Source: QVMM01 sp047030855 (GTDB taxonomy: Bacteria > Bacteroidota > Bacteroidia > Bacteroidales > Dysgonomonadaceae). From it: a stretch of DNA of 64,000 nucleotides. The notes under the pieces are model-generated. The model was not told where the DNA came from. It did not search any database and saw only the letters and a program-made list of their open reading frames with translations. The stretch's first letter is position 1. Each line of letters begins with the position of its first letter. The stretch is taken from NCBI GenBank assembly GCA_047030855.1, contig JBKYIJ010000008.1, forward strand, positions 434,001 to 498,000, read 5' to 3'. This document shows positions 1 to 9,347 of this stretch, piece by piece. The position numbers and the translations under genes are program-made.

Positions 1-1
1 A

Positions 2-502
2 AAAGCTCTTCCCGATGTAATCGGAGGTCTTACCAATACGTTTACATACAAAGACTTCGACTTGTCATTCCTCATAACTTATCAGTTCGGCGGCGACTTG
101 TTCGACTATCCGGGATATTTTACTCACCACGATGGGGTAAGATTCGGAAATACCGGAATATCCAAGGATGTTACCAACAACTACTGGAGAAAGCCCGGAG
201 ACAAAGTAGACAACCCTAAGCCTATATATGGCAACGGATATCGTTGGGACAGGTTTTCAAGCCGACAGATAAAATCGACAGATAATATCAGAATGCGGGA
301 AATCACTTTCGGATACAACATTCCTTCTAAATTATTTAAAAAATATGTAAGCAACGCCAGAGTATATTTCAGGACAAACAATCCGTTCATGATCTGGTCG
401 AAAGAAGACAATATCGACCCCGATGTATCGTTAAACGGTTACAGACAAGTAGATACGCCTCAAATGCGTACGTTTGTTTTTGGACTTACATTTGACATTT
501 AA
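2..502 (+). CDS. SusC-like TonB-dependent outer-membrane receptor, C-terminal fragment
   Basis: The frame is open from the window edge, so only the last ~166 residues are visible; the start lies outside. The text reads as the last beta-strands of a SusC/RagA-type TonB-dependent transporter: LPDVIGG, FLITYQFGGDLFDY, a MREITFGYNIPSKL strand and the ending RTFVFGLTFDI, whose aromatic terminal strand is typical of outer-membrane barrels. It sits 19 bases before a SusD-like lipoprotein gene, the standard susC-susD order, so the pair should form one glycan or peptide uptake complex in the outer membrane. The substrate cannot be told because no enzymes of the locus are in view. Confidence 0.9.
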   Translation, partial: KALPDVIGGLTNTFTYKDFDLSFLITYQFGGDLFDYPGYFTHHDGVRFGNTGISKDVTNNYWRKPGDKVDNPKPIYGNGYRWDRFSSRQIKSTDNIRMREITFGYNIPSKLFKKYVSNARVYFRTNNPFMIWSKEDNIDPDVSLNGYRQVDTPQMRTFVFGLTFDI

Positions 503-521
503 AACGAAAAACAGATACAAT

Positions 522-1934
522 ATGAAAAAAATATATATATTATTTGCAGTAACGTTAGGGCTTCTGACAGCATCCTGCGATTTGGATACCACTCCCTCAA
601 CAAGTTTGGACCCGAATGAAGCTATTGAAAATATTAATGATCTGAATACTGCCGTCAACGGAATTTATTTCTTGCAGGTAAGTGAAATGCCAAAGTCTAT
701 TGATAGATATATGGGAGTAAGAGGCAGTTACGCCGGAGACTTCACGGTTTATTCCGATCTGCTGGGTAGCGACTGTTATCCGATAGGTGGACAAAACGCA
801 ATAAGAGAGGTTGCAAGGTATCAGTACACAAAAGACAGTGATATCGCGAAAAACTTTTACCGTCGTTTTTATTATTCTATTGCAAGGATCAATAAAATAT
901 TCGATCTGATGAAGTCCAATTCACTAAAAGGCGACGATGTAAACGCACAACTTGGTGAACTGTATGCATTAAGGGCTTTGTTCCATTTCGACGTGGCTCG
1001 TATGTTTGCCAAACTTCCGTCGACGACAACTCCCGACGATTTAGGAATCGTTATTGCCAAAAGATTGTTTGATGACAACGATACAGGAACAAGATCCACT
1101 ATATCCGAAACATACAAAGCGATAGTAGCCGATCTGGACACGGCATTGCAATATCTTCCCGAAGATGCCGCAATCAAAACAGGACGCATCAACTATTGGA
1201 GCGCAAGAGCTTTGAGGGCAAGGATTTATCTGTATATGGAAGAAAATTCATTGGCATTGAAAGATGCACAGTATGTAATAGATAATTCTCCGTATTCATT
1301 ATATACCGTAAGCGATTACACCGGAGTATGGGATAAGGAAGGTACATCAGAGTCTTTATTTGAATTTGCAACCTCATCTATTTCTAATGCGCAACGTAAC
1401 TCTTTAGGGTTTTATACACATGCCACAGGGTATGCGGAATGTGCAATAACACCTTCTTTTAAGGATATACTGCTTTCAAATCCTGCGGATGTCAGGAGTA
1501 AAATGATAAAAGAAGAGGAGGATGAGGGTTATAACATAGGATTTTATCCTCAAAAATATCCGGGACGCAACAATGAAATATATGTAAACAATCCTAAAGT
1601 TATCCGCCTGTCTGAAGTTTATCTTATTGCCTCCGAAGCTGCTTTGAAGTCAGGAGAAGGCGATCCTGTTTATTATATCAATGAACTTCGTAAGAACAGA
1701 ATAACAGGTTATACTCCTGTGGGATCAGTAACGTTGGACGACATACTAATGGAAAGACGTTTTGAATTGTTTGCCGAAGGACATCAGGCTTGGGATGCAT
1801 GGAGAAATAAGAAATCTGTCGCAAACCAGTTTAAAGGCGAGGTTAATTATGATAACTATTTAACCGTTTTACCGATTCCTGTTTCCGAAATCAACATATC
1901 GGGAGGAAAACTGCAACAAAATCCAAATTATTGA
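522..1934 (+). CDS. SusD/RagB-like nutrient-binding outer-membrane lipoprotein
   Basis: A 470-residue protein. I start at ATG 522 because it begins a lipoprotein signal peptide (MKKIYILFAVTLGLLTASC, lipid Cys about residue 19); an upstream in-frame ATG at 474 would put non-signal residues in front and overlap susC. SusD hallmarks are the N-terminal NDLNTAVNGIY segment, TPR-like helices with ALRALFHFDVARMF and ARALRARIYLYM, and the C-terminal VIRLSEVYLIASEAA plus ERRFELFAEGHQAWDAWR. SusD proteins cap the SusC barrel on the cell surface and capture ligand. The gene is the last of its operon: a terminator hairpin follows. Confidence 0.93.
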   Translation: MKKIYILFAVTLGLLTASCDLDTTPSTSLDPNEAIENINDLNTAVNGIYFLQVSEMPKSIDRYMGVRGSYAGDFTVYSDLLGSDCYPIGGQNAIREVARYQYTKDSDIAKNFYRRFYYSIARINKIFDLMKSNSLKGDDVNAQLGELYALRALFHFDVARMFAKLPSTTTPDDLGIVIAKRLFDDNDTGTRSTISETYKAIVADLDTALQYLPEDAAIKTGRINYWSARALRARIYLYMEENSLALKDAQYVIDNSPYSLYTVSDYTGVWDKEGTSESLFEFATSSISNAQRNSLGFYTHATGYAECAITPSFKDILLSNPADVRSKMIKEEEDEGYNIGFYPQKYPGRNNEIYVNNPKVIRLSEVYLIASEAALKSGEGDPVYYINELRKNRITGYTPVGSVTLDDILMERRFELFAEGHQAWDAWRNKKSVANQFKGEVNYDNYLTVLPIPVSEINISGGKLQQNPNY

Positions 1935-1950
1935 AATAAACATCAATCTG

Positions 1951-1984
1951 AAAAAGAGCGGCTTTAGTTAGTCGCTCTTTTTTT
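1951..1984. terminator. Intrinsic terminator between susD and xerD
   Basis: Arms AAAAAGAGCG (1951-1960) and CGCTCTTTTT (1973-1982) enclose a 12-base loop and are followed by more T on the + strand. It ends the susCD transcript and overlaps the last codons of the convergent xerD gene, so it may serve both directions. Confidence 0.8.
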
Positions 1985-2872
1985 TATATTTCGGGGATGG
2001 TGCTCTATTATTTCCTGACGGAGAAATTCCCTGTCCATATGAGTATATATCTCCGTTGTAGTTATTTTTTCATGCCCCATCATCTGTTGTATGGCACGGA
2101 TATTTGCCCCGCCTTCCAGTAAATGGGTAGCAAACGAATGGCGAAACGTATGAGGACTTATGTTTTTCTTTATGCCAGCCGTTTCGGCATATTGTTTAAT
2201 AAAATGAAATACCATAATGCGGGATATGGCGGTACCGCGATTGCTGAGGAAAACAGTATTCTCAAAACCCTTTTTGACTTTCACAAGATTTCTGTCCAAC
2301 ACGTAATTCTGTATTTCTCTTATTGCGGTATCCGATATAGGTACCAAGCGTTGTTTACTGCCCTTTCCTTCTACTTTAATAAAACCGTCTTTCAGAAAAA
2401 GATCGGAAAAACGCAGAGTAGTCAGTTCCGAGATTCGTAATCCGCAACTATAAAGGACTTCCAATATCGCACGGTTACGCCTGCCCTCTTTGGTGGACAT
2501 ATCTATAACAGACATTATGCAGTCAATCTCCTCAAGGGTTAATACCGTCGGTAATTTCAATCCGATTTTTGGAGTTTCGAGCAATTCGGTAGGATCGGAA
2601 GTTATGTATTCATCAAGAACCAAAAAATTATAAAAAGATTTTATGCCCGATATAATCCGGGCAACCGAACGCGGGCTGATTCCGACATCATACAACTGAG
2701 CAACGAATTGCTGCAAATCGTCTAAAGAAACTTCATCGTATTTAATACCCTCGCTATCCAAAAAGGAGGACAACTTGTTCAGGTCGTCAATATATCCCTC
2801 TATCGAGTTCTTTGACAACGACCTTTCGAGCAGCAAATATGTCTTATATTTATCTGTTACAGATTTCTCCAT
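1964..2872 (-). CDS. xerD: Tyrosine site-specific recombinase XerD
   Basis: A 302-residue protein, usual length for XerC/XerD. The N-terminal SAM-like DNA-binding domain (about residues 5-90) is followed by the catalytic domain with Arg in CGLRISELTTLRFSDL, Lys in VEGKGSKQR, the HTFRHSFATHLLEGGA box (His and Arg), MGHEKITTTEIYTH (second His and the Tyr nucleophile). Such proteins resolve chromosome dimers at dif during cell division. No insertion element, integron or phage gene surrounds it, and the neighbour is a division gene, so I call the housekeeping XerD rather than an integrase. A Bacteroides-type -7 box lies 20 bases upstream of the start. Confidence 0.9.
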   Translation of the reverse strand: MEKSVTDKYKTYLLLERSLSKNSIEGYIDDLNKLSSFLDSEGIKYDEVSLDDLQQFVAQLYDVGISPRSVARIISGIKSFYNFLVLDEYITSDPTELLETPKIGLKLPTVLTLEEIDCIMSVIDMSTKEGRRNRAILEVLYSCGLRISELTTLRFSDLFLKDGFIKVEGKGSKQRLVPISDTAIREIQNYVLDRNLVKVKKGFENTVFLSNRGTAISRIMVFHFIKQYAETAGIKKNISPHTFRHSFATHLLEGGANIRAIQQMMGHEKITTTEIYTHMDREFLRQEIIEHHPRNIKKRATN

Positions 2873-2891
2873 CTACCTAATTTAACTTTTA

Positions 2892-2899
2892 CAAATATA
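2892..2899 (-). promoter_or_regulatory. Promoter -7 box (TATATTTG) for xerD
   Basis: CAAATATA on the + strand reads TATATTTG on the minus strand, matching the Bacteroides TAnnTTTG -7 consensus just ahead of the xerD start. It lies back to back with the ftsB-like promoter. Confidence 0.65.
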
Positions 2900-2943
2900 T
2901 AACAGATTTTTTCCGAATATGGTTGTAAAATTGCTTTTATCAT

Positions 2944-2951
2944 TATATTTG
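2944..2951 (+). promoter_or_regulatory. Promoter -7 box (TATATTTG) for the ftsB-like operon
   Basis: TATATTTG matches TAnnTTTG, with a TTG (-33 element) at 2923-2925, 18 bases before it. The start codon follows 30 bases downstream. Confidence 0.7.
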
Positions 2952-2980
2952 TATGATATTTAAGTTTTTGAATTATAACA

Positions 2981-3283
2981 ATGAAAGCATTCAAGCCTTT
3001 TTTTGATTATCTGTTCAGCAAATTCACAAAAATACAGCTGATATTTATAGTTGTCCTGATTGTCTGCGCATTTATCATAAGTGACAGTAATGTATTTGCC
3101 CGTATAGGTTACAACGCTGAAATCCGAAACTTAAACAATCAAATAGACTTTTATCGTAAAAAAACGGAAAAAGACAAGCGTAAGCTTGACGAACTCCACT
3201 CTAATAAAGAAGATATCGAAAAATTCGCGCGGGAAAACTATTTCATGAAAAATGAAAACGAAGATATCTTCATAATCGAATAA
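2981..3283 (+). CDS. Septum formation initiator family protein (FtsB/DivIC-like)
   Basis: A 100-residue protein with a short cytoplasmic N-terminus, one membrane helix at about residues 18-36 (IQLIFIVVLIVCAFIIS), then a coiled coil (RNLNNQIDFYRKKTEKDKRKLDEL) ending in the family motif IEKFARENYFMKNENEDIF. This is the layout of FtsB/DivIC, which joins FtsL and FtsQ in the divisome and controls septal peptidoglycan synthesis. The next gene starts one base after its stop, so the two are co-transcribed. The symbol is withheld because FtsB and DivIC cannot be separated by sequence alone here. Confidence 0.85.
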   Translation: MKAFKPFFDYLFSKFTKIQLIFIVVLIVCAFIISDSNVFARIGYNAEIRNLNNQIDFYRKKTEKDKRKLDELHSNKEDIEKFARENYFMKNENEDIFIIE

Positions 3284-3640
3284 ATGAATAAAAAAACAAA
3301 AGAAACGATATATCAAATATCTGCCCTACTGATACTATTGGCAGCCGTGTTGTGGTTGTTTTCGCCCGAAACGGCAAGATTTGTAATGATAGTCGGCGTA
3401 GTTGGTTTTACAATCACGACATTCAAAACCCCTTATCCGGGAAAAAGCATCAGAGGCAAAAGATTATTCAACATTCAGGTATTTGCAGTGCTGCTTATGA
3501 TTGTATCTGCCTGTCTGATGTTTTTCTATATCAAAGAGTGGGTAATTCCGTTATTTATATCGGGCATTCTGACTCTATACTGTGCAATACTGCTTCCCCG
3601 TACATACGAGAAAGAAAAAGAAGAAGGCAATGAAAAATAA
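3284..3640 (+). CDS. Small four-helix membrane protein, function unknown
   Basis: A 118-residue protein beginning directly after the ftsB-like stop codon. I see four hydrophobic segments (about residues 9-28, 32-46, 64-84, 89-106) separated by a charged loop TPYPGKSIRGKRLF, and a charged tail rich in Lys and Glu. I do not recognise a named family. Tight coupling to a divisome gene suggests translation together and possibly an envelope or division role, but this is inference only. A terminator hairpin starts inside its last codons. Confidence 0.75.
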   Translation: MNKKTKETIYQISALLILLAAVLWLFSPETARFVMIVGVVGFTITTFKTPYPGKSIRGKRLFNIQVFAVLLMIVSACLMFFYIKEWVIPLFISGILTLYCAILLPRTYEKEKEEGNEK

Positions 3641-3658
3641 TAATCATTGCCTTTTTAT
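3624..3658 (+). terminator. Intrinsic terminator of the ftsB-like operon
   Basis: AAGGCAATGA (3624-3633) pairs with TCATTGCCTT (3643-3652), followed by a T-rich tract. The hairpin includes the stop codon of the small membrane protein. Confidence 0.8.
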
Positions 3659-3675
3659 ATTTTTGCTATACAAAC

Positions 3676-5124
3676 TTATCCGACACTTCCTTCCAAACTG
3701 ATTTGAAGCAATTTCTGAGCTTCAACGGCAAACTCCATAGGCAGGTTTTGCATAACCTCTTTTGCATAACCGTTCACAATAAGCCCTACGGCATCTTCGG
3801 TGGCTATTCCGCGTTGATTGCAGTAAAATATCTGATCCTCGCTTATCTTGGAAGTAGTGGCTTCATGTTCGATAATGGCGGTATCATTCCGAATATCGGA
3901 ATAAGGGAAAGTATGCGCACCGCATCTGTCACCGAGCAACAAACTGTCGCATTGGGAATGGTTACGCGCGCCTTCTGCCTTGGGCGAAACTTTTACCAAC
4001 CCCCTGTATGAATTCTGGCTTCTGCCTGCCGATATTCCTTTCGATACGATACGGCTTTTCGTGTTTTTTCCTATATGCACCATTTTCGTACCTGTATCCG
4101 CCTGCTGATAGTTATTGGTAACGGCTACCGAATAGAACTCTCCGATAGAATTATCGCCCGAAAGGATACATGACGGATATTTCCAAGTGATAGCAGAACC
4201 CGTTTCAACTTGAGTCCAAGATATTTTAGAACTCACACCTTTACAGATACCTCTCTTAGTCACAAAGTTATACACTCCGCCTCTGCCCTCCTTGTCCCCG
4301 GGATACCAATTCTGAACGGTAGAATATTTCACCTCCGCCCTATCGTGCGCGATGATCTCTACAATAGCGGCATGCAGTTGATTTTCGTCACGCATCGGTG
4401 CCGTACACCCTTCAAGATAACTTACGTAAGAGTCGTCGTCCGCAACGATCAGAGTACGTTCGAACTGCCCTGTATTGGCGGCATTGATACGGAAATATGT
4501 AGACAATTCCATCGGGCAACGTACGCCTTTAGGAATGTAAACAAAAGACCCGTCGCTGAATACGGCGGAATTTAACGCCGCAAAAAAATTATCCCGATAA
4601 GGGACAACCGAACCTAAGTATTTTTTCACCAGTTCGGGATGTTCCTGCACTGCTTCACTGAACGAACAAAAAATAATACCTTTTTCAGCCAGCGTAGCCT
4701 TAAATGTCGTTTTCACGGACACACTGTCCACAACGGCATCAACCGCCATTCCTGCCAATTGTTTCTGTTCAATCAGAGGAATACCCAGCTTATCGAAAGT
4801 TTTGAGTAATTCGGGATCAACTTCTTCAAGGCTTTTAGGTCCTTCTTTCTTTTTGGGCGCAGCATAATAGCTTATCGACTGATAGTCGATTTCGGGAATA
4901 TCCAGATGTGCCCAATGGGGCATTTCCATAGTTAGCCAATGCCTGTACGCTTTAAGCCTGAACTCGAGCATCCACTCGGGTTCATTTTTCTTTTCAGAGA
5001 TTAAACGGACTACGTCTTCGTTCAATCCTTTTGGAATAACCTCCGTTTCGATATCCGTTACAAATCCGTATTTATATTCACCGGTGGTTATTTCGTCCAA
5101 TAATTTATCTTGATCTTCCTGCAT
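3676..5124 (-). CDS. sufB: Fe-S cluster assembly scaffold SufB
   Basis: A 482-residue protein of normal SufB length. It carries the conserved VVPYRDNFFAALNSAVFSDG core, SFVYIPKGVRCPMELSTYFR, LEGCTAPM, the CDSLLLGDRCGAHTFPY box and the C-terminal HEATTSKISEDQIFYCNQRG, in which the conserved Cys and His residues used by the SufBC2D scaffold are visible. The complex builds Fe-S clusters in the cytosol with sulfur from SufS. Unusually, no sufC, sufD or sufS is beside it: the gene stands alone between a convergent membrane protein gene and an unrelated upstream gene, with its own promoter. Confidence 0.95.
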   Translation of the reverse strand: MQEDQDKLLDEITTGEYKYGFVTDIETEVIPKGLNEDVVRLISEKKNEPEWMLEFRLKAYRHWLTMEMPHWAHLDIPEIDYQSISYYAAPKKKEGPKSLEEVDPELLKTFDKLGIPLIEQKQLAGMAVDAVVDSVSVKTTFKATLAEKGIIFCSFSEAVQEHPELVKKYLGSVVPYRDNFFAALNSAVFSDGSFVYIPKGVRCPMELSTYFRINAANTGQFERTLIVADDDSYVSYLEGCTAPMRDENQLHAAIVEIIAHDRAEVKYSTVQNWYPGDKEGRGGVYNFVTKRGICKGVSSKISWTQVETGSAITWKYPSCILSGDNSIGEFYSVAVTNNYQQADTGTKMVHIGKNTKSRIVSKGISAGRSQNSYRGLVKVSPKAEGARNHSQCDSLLLGDRCGAHTFPYSDIRNDTAIIEHEATTSKISEDQIFYCNQRGIATEDAVGLIVNGYAKEVMQNLPMEFAVEAQKLLQISLEGSVG

Positions 5125-5175
5125 TTTATATACTTGTATTTTAAATATTTATTGATTAAAAAATCAAATCACATA

Positions 5176-5183
5176 CAAATATA
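5176..5183 (-). promoter_or_regulatory. Promoter -7 box (TATATTTG) for sufB
   Basis: CAAATATA on the + strand reads TATATTTG on the minus strand, 52 bases upstream of the sufB start, matching TAnnTTTG. Confidence 0.6.
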
Positions 5184-5259
5184 TATAAATAGGTTCTATA
5201 TTTTAAGTCCGGTTATAAATATTTAGCATTGAATATATTTATATCAGATCAACTCTTTT

Positions 5260-7196
5260 TTATTCTGAACCTTCTTTCAACTTCAACACAAAACGACGTT
5301 GTATTGCTGAATTAATCTGAGCAAAAAAATTCTTTATTGACATATATTGCCCTTTATCATACTCACCTGATGAAAGAATTATTTTTTGATAATAAATCAA
5401 CTTATTATTATCCCATTTAGTTTTAGCAGAAAATGAGCCAAAAGGCATATTAATTTCTATATCCTTAGGCAAACTTTCAATCGTATATAACTCCGGGATA
5501 TTATATATAACTGTATCAATAGTTGAATAATTTTTGTCCATGTGGATATCATAGTCTCTTCTATCCGAAGAGAAAAAATTGAGGCTGCCTTTATTTATAG
5601 GAGATAAAGGTATAAACAAACGACTCCCTGTCTTATTCGCAAAATCAGGCACAGCAAAATCGGCTTTCATAGTACAGGAAGGTAATGCCGACCTGTCTTC
5701 GGAAGCCATGATTTTATTAATCTCTATTTGCGGCAGTTTTATATAAGCATTAATGTACTCGGTTTGCTTTTTTCTGTCATTAGACAGAAAAGCGTCTTTT
5801 TGCATTATAATAATTATGAAGATATCTTTTAAAACAAACCTCTCCTTCAGCGCTACCATTTTCATTTACATTAACGATTAATTTCGTTGAACTTTTATTT
5901 TGTTCTTTAGTATAGGAAGGTAACCGGCAGATTTTTCCGCCTTCCCCGTGTTCATTTATTACCAAAGCGTCATGTCCGGCTATCCCGTCATGAATGTAAC
6001 CAAAAGGTAGTGTCTGTGATGTACATTCGAGCCAAATGCTGTCTTTCTCCATAGGAACTAACAAGATGGCATGATTGGTTTGGTTGACATTTGCAAAATC
6101 AGAGTATAATCTTTGATTTCTGTCACCCGAATAAATTTCGCAATAGTTAGATTGAATATTAATTGATTTCAGCATAGCTTTCATCAAGTTGGTCAGTCCT
6201 TTACAATCACCATAACGTGTTTTATAGACCGACGTTGCGTCAATCGGTTGTAAACCGCCTATCCCTAATTGTATGCTGACATATCGGGTATTATTTTGTA
6301 AATACTCATAAACAATCTTTACTTTCTCAGCAGGGGTTTTCGCATCTTTCGTCAAATCTTTTATTTTTTCCGATAGTTCATTCGGGATGGCATCCCTGCC
6401 TTTTAATAAATCCGACACCCATAACCCGTAATGTTTCCAATCAGACATATTTCCACAATGTGAATCATAACAGAAATCTGTCGGGGCAAACATTATAAAA
6501 GGAAATATTTTATCATAACCGGGAGCAAATGCTTCAAACAGTTTTGCTTTTAATCCTGAAACCGAAACTGAATATATATTTTTATTCTCTTTTTTATCAA
6601 TTTTGAAATTATCATTATAATTAGATTTATATCGTAATTGAATATTAGCCGGAATCTCCATTTTCATTGAAGCTTGTTCAACAGCTTGCTGATAGCTGTC
6701 AAACGGAAAAAACGGAGGATAGCTGATTACGCCATTTTTCATTTTCACTTGATATGTATACTGAATAGTATACGGATATGTTGGCGATTGGCATGTATAA
6801 AATATGTCGTAACTATCGCTGAGGAGCGTATATGAATCCTTTAGCGAAGACACTGAAAAATCACCTTTTTTGATTTTCTTAATTACATTTCCGTTTGCAT
6901 CCATTAAAATTCCTGAAATGTCGCTATACTCCCTGAATTTATCTCCAATAACATGAAAGTTCGCAAAATGATCTCCTTGCCTGTTCAATACGGTAACAAC
7001 TTTTTTTACGCTATATTCAGCATTATTTATGTTCGATTGCGATAATACAACCGAGTAATCACGCACAACTGCGACAGCATCCTTCTTTAAAGAATCGGGG
7101 ATAGTATGTACTGTATATACCTGACCAATTAAAGGGATGTTCAGTATTACACTGAAAAATGTAAAAAAATACTATTTTTTTATTTATTGTAAGCAT
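5260..7196 (-). CDS. DUF3857/transglutaminase-like secreted protein, interrupted by two frameshifts
   Basis: Two open stretches (5780-7066 and 5260-5865) belong to one protein of about 644 residues. Removing one base of the A7 run at 7163-7169 joins the gene to ATG 7196 and gives a signal peptide starting MLTINKKIVFFTFFSVILN; removing one base of the T5 run at 5797-5801 joins the two halves (NAK then DAFLSNDRKK). Domains: N-terminal DUF3857 beta domain, then a transglutaminase-like core with an apparently intact Cys (RYGDCKGLTNLM), His (NHAILLVP) and acidic residue. The start is 20 bases after the stop of a paralogue, so the two form an operon. Role unknown; likely periplasmic. The breaks may be assembly errors or real decay. 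Confidence 0.75.
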
Positions 7197-7216
7197 AAAA
7201 GTAGTTTTGACAGAAT

Positions 7217-9193
7217 TTATTCAGCGACTTTCTTTTTTAGAACAATTTGCTCGTTATTTTTCAATACGACTTTCGCATAAAAATTGCGCAATGCCTCATA
7301 ATCATCGGGCAAAAACAATATTTTATTCACAATATATTGATAATTCAGCCTTATGCTATTCCCTGAATTGACAATCCTATAAATCAGTTGTATGGAGCCA
7401 TCATCATCAAGTCTGAATTTTTCGCTTTTAGGAAGCTCCTCCACAACATATCCGTCAGGAACTTCAATGTTTGCTATCTGCAAATAGGTTTCTAAATATT
7501 CAAAACTAACAGGATAAACACGCGTCTCATTTTTAAAAGGATTGCTATTTAAATGTTTTATTTGCATCGGGTTGATGTATAAATAATCTTCATCTCCGTT
7601 CACAATATTGGGTTTTATTGTATATGACACCTGCAAATCTTTAGAAGGTTCATTTTCATTCACCATGTCGTAATCTTCAACTTTATAGCCCAATTGCGTC
7701 GATAATTTCTCTACATAATCTTCTTTATTTTTATGATTATCATAATAATAATTTCTGAATTTTAAAGCTGAATTACCTCTGTAAGATTCTTTTAAATTCC
7801 CTGTGTATTGATTATCAACAAAAGAGTAGCCCGCGTTTATAAATGTAGTTCCAGTTGAGACGGTTGTCAAATCAACCCAATAGGAATTATCGTCGCCAAT
7901 AAATCTGGCTTGGGGAACCATACATTTTTGCGGCAGCACATTCCAATCTCCATATAATGAAGAAGCATCGGTATAATACATCATTGTATCTATTTTAACT
8001 GCGGCAATAACATAGTTAAACGCCAAAATAGTTGGATGCGAAATTGGCAAACGTCCGTGTTCGCGGGTACTTAAAACAACAGGATAAACATTAAAATTGC
8101 TTGCCTTAAGAGCATTAATAAGTAAAAAATTCATATCCGCACTGCTCCCTAAACCCTTTTTCAGGGCATCGCCCAAATTAGAAGGATTCATTCTATTACG
8201 CCCGTCCCACTTTACTTTGTTTTTTATCAAACCTAAAATTCCCCTTGCTTTCTCAAGCGTAGGTTCATCTTCAACAACAATGTCTTTAAACAAACCTTTC
8301 TTTTTCAGATTATTATTAAAGTCTCCTTTATGAAAATAATTCTGGTCTATACTCTGCCATGTTGTTACATAATTATATAGTTTAGAATAGGGGAATTGGA
8401 TACTATGAATCTCAAACGAAACTTTACTAATATAGTCATTTAATGACCAGACATAAGGTTCTTTCTTCAATGCAGAAATATTTTTCCCTTCCAACATCCA
8501 TCTGTCTGCATTACAAGAAATGTTGTCAACCCTTCCTCGTGAATGAATGGTAAAAACTTCGCGGGTAATTTCTTGTTTAGCTGTTACCGGTTCAAAACCC
8601 TGCATATCTTTATTAAACCTGAAATACTCGGGAATCGTTATTTCGTAATAGGCGTATGCAACAGGAATCTGGGATTGAAATTCAAAATCACGCAAGTCTG
8701 CAAAATAATCGGAAACTATCGTATATTTAAACTCTATTACAGAGCCAACTTTGGCGGCAGGCATTGTAAACTTTTTTACTTTCCATCTTTCATCGACTGT
8801 TTCATCCGACATTTGTTCTTTTGTCAGTTTTGTTTTAATAATTTTTCCGTCTTCAAGATTATACGTTGTCCCCGACAAACCGTTTATTCGTTCTCTATTC
8901 TGGAAATTTTCCTCTATATAGTATATGTTTTGATTACACCAATCAAGCCCTTCGGGTTTCAATATCTTAATTTTTGTCTCAATAAAATGTTCATATTGAA
9001 AATTATCACGCTGACTATCGTATGTAAAACGCGTTTCTCCCTTCTTCAACAGAATTACGGCAGACGCGGTTGAGTCTTGTGCATATACAACCATATTCAG
9101 TTCTTCAGAAGTAATATTCCCGTATTTACTTTGGGAATAATTATCAGTCGAGAATATGATAAATAAGAATAAGAATAAAATGTTCTTTTTCAT
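7217..9193 (-). CDS. DUF3857/transglutaminase-like secreted protein lacking the catalytic Cys
   Basis: A 658-residue protein with a signal peptide (MKKNILFLFLFIIFSTDNYS). Residues ~60-230 match the DUF3857 beta domain, and ~300-400 the transglutaminase-like core. At the expected Cys position the sequence is GLGSSADMNFLL, so the nucleophile is Ser or absent, while a His (ISHPTILAFN) and Asp (YYTDASS) remain downstream. The C-terminal third is a beta-rich DUF3858-like region. It is followed at 20 bases by a paralogue that keeps the Cys, so this copy may be a pseudo-enzyme that binds rather than cuts or crosslinks. No function is established that I know of. Confidence 0.8.
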   Translation of the reverse strand: MKKNILFLFLFIIFSTDNYSQSKYGNITSEELNMVVYAQDSTASAVILLKKGETRFTYDSQRDNFQYEHFIETKIKILKPEGLDWCNQNIYYIEENFQNRERINGLSGTTYNLEDGKIIKTKLTKEQMSDETVDERWKVKKFTMPAAKVGSVIEFKYTIVSDYFADLRDFEFQSQIPVAYAYYEITIPEYFRFNKDMQGFEPVTAKQEITREVFTIHSRGRVDNISCNADRWMLEGKNISALKKEPYVWSLNDYISKVSFEIHSIQFPYSKLYNYVTTWQSIDQNYFHKGDFNNNLKKKGLFKDIVVEDEPTLEKARGILGLIKNKVKWDGRNRMNPSNLGDALKKGLGSSADMNFLLINALKASNFNVYPVVLSTREHGRLPISHPTILAFNYVIAAVKIDTMMYYTDASSLYGDWNVLPQKCMVPQARFIGDDNSYWVDLTTVSTGTTFINAGYSFVDNQYTGNLKESYRGNSALKFRNYYYDNHKNKEDYVEKLSTQLGYKVEDYDMVNENEPSKDLQVSYTIKPNIVNGDEDYLYINPMQIKHLNSNPFKNETRVYPVSFEYLETYLQIANIEVPDGYVVEELPKSEKFRLDDDGSIQLIYRIVNSGNSIRLNYQYIVNKILFLPDDYEALRNFYAKVVLKNNEQIVLKKKVAE

Positions 9194-9244
9194 AGAAATA
9201 CATTAATGAGATTATCAGATTACCAATATTATACTAATTTAACA

Positions 9245-9252
9245 CAAAAATA
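9245..9252 (-). promoter_or_regulatory. Promoter -7 box (TATTTTTG) for the DUF3857 operon
   Basis: CAAAAATA on the + strand reads TATTTTTG on the minus strand, 52 bases upstream of the start at 9193. It is divergent from the PAP2 gene promoter. Confidence 0.6.
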
Positions 9253-9309
9253 AATAAATTAATCTAATATATTTATTTCATCAATAAAAATTTCAAACCA
9301 AAATTAAAT

Positions 9310-9317
9310 TATCTTTG
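9310..9317 (+). promoter_or_regulatory. Promoter -7 box (TATCTTTG) for the PAP2 gene; rules out an upstream start
   Basis: TATCTTTG matches TAnnTTTG. It overlaps an in-frame TTG at 9315, so that codon cannot be the start; transcription should begin near 9324 and translation at ATG 9348. Confidence 0.7.
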
Positions 9318-9347
9318 ACAACCTTAAGAAAAAGCAAACCTTACATT

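Noticed and set aside
474..521. Upstream in-frame ATG for susD
   Set aside because: It would overlap susC and place extra residues ahead of a clear lipoprotein signal peptide.
1964..2872. XerD-like recombinase as an integrase of a mobile element
   Set aside because: No transposon, phage or conjugation gene, attachment repeat or composition change is nearby; the neighbour is a division gene.
9315..9347. TTG start for the PAP2 gene
   Set aside because: It lies within the -7 promoter box, so it cannot be in the transcript.
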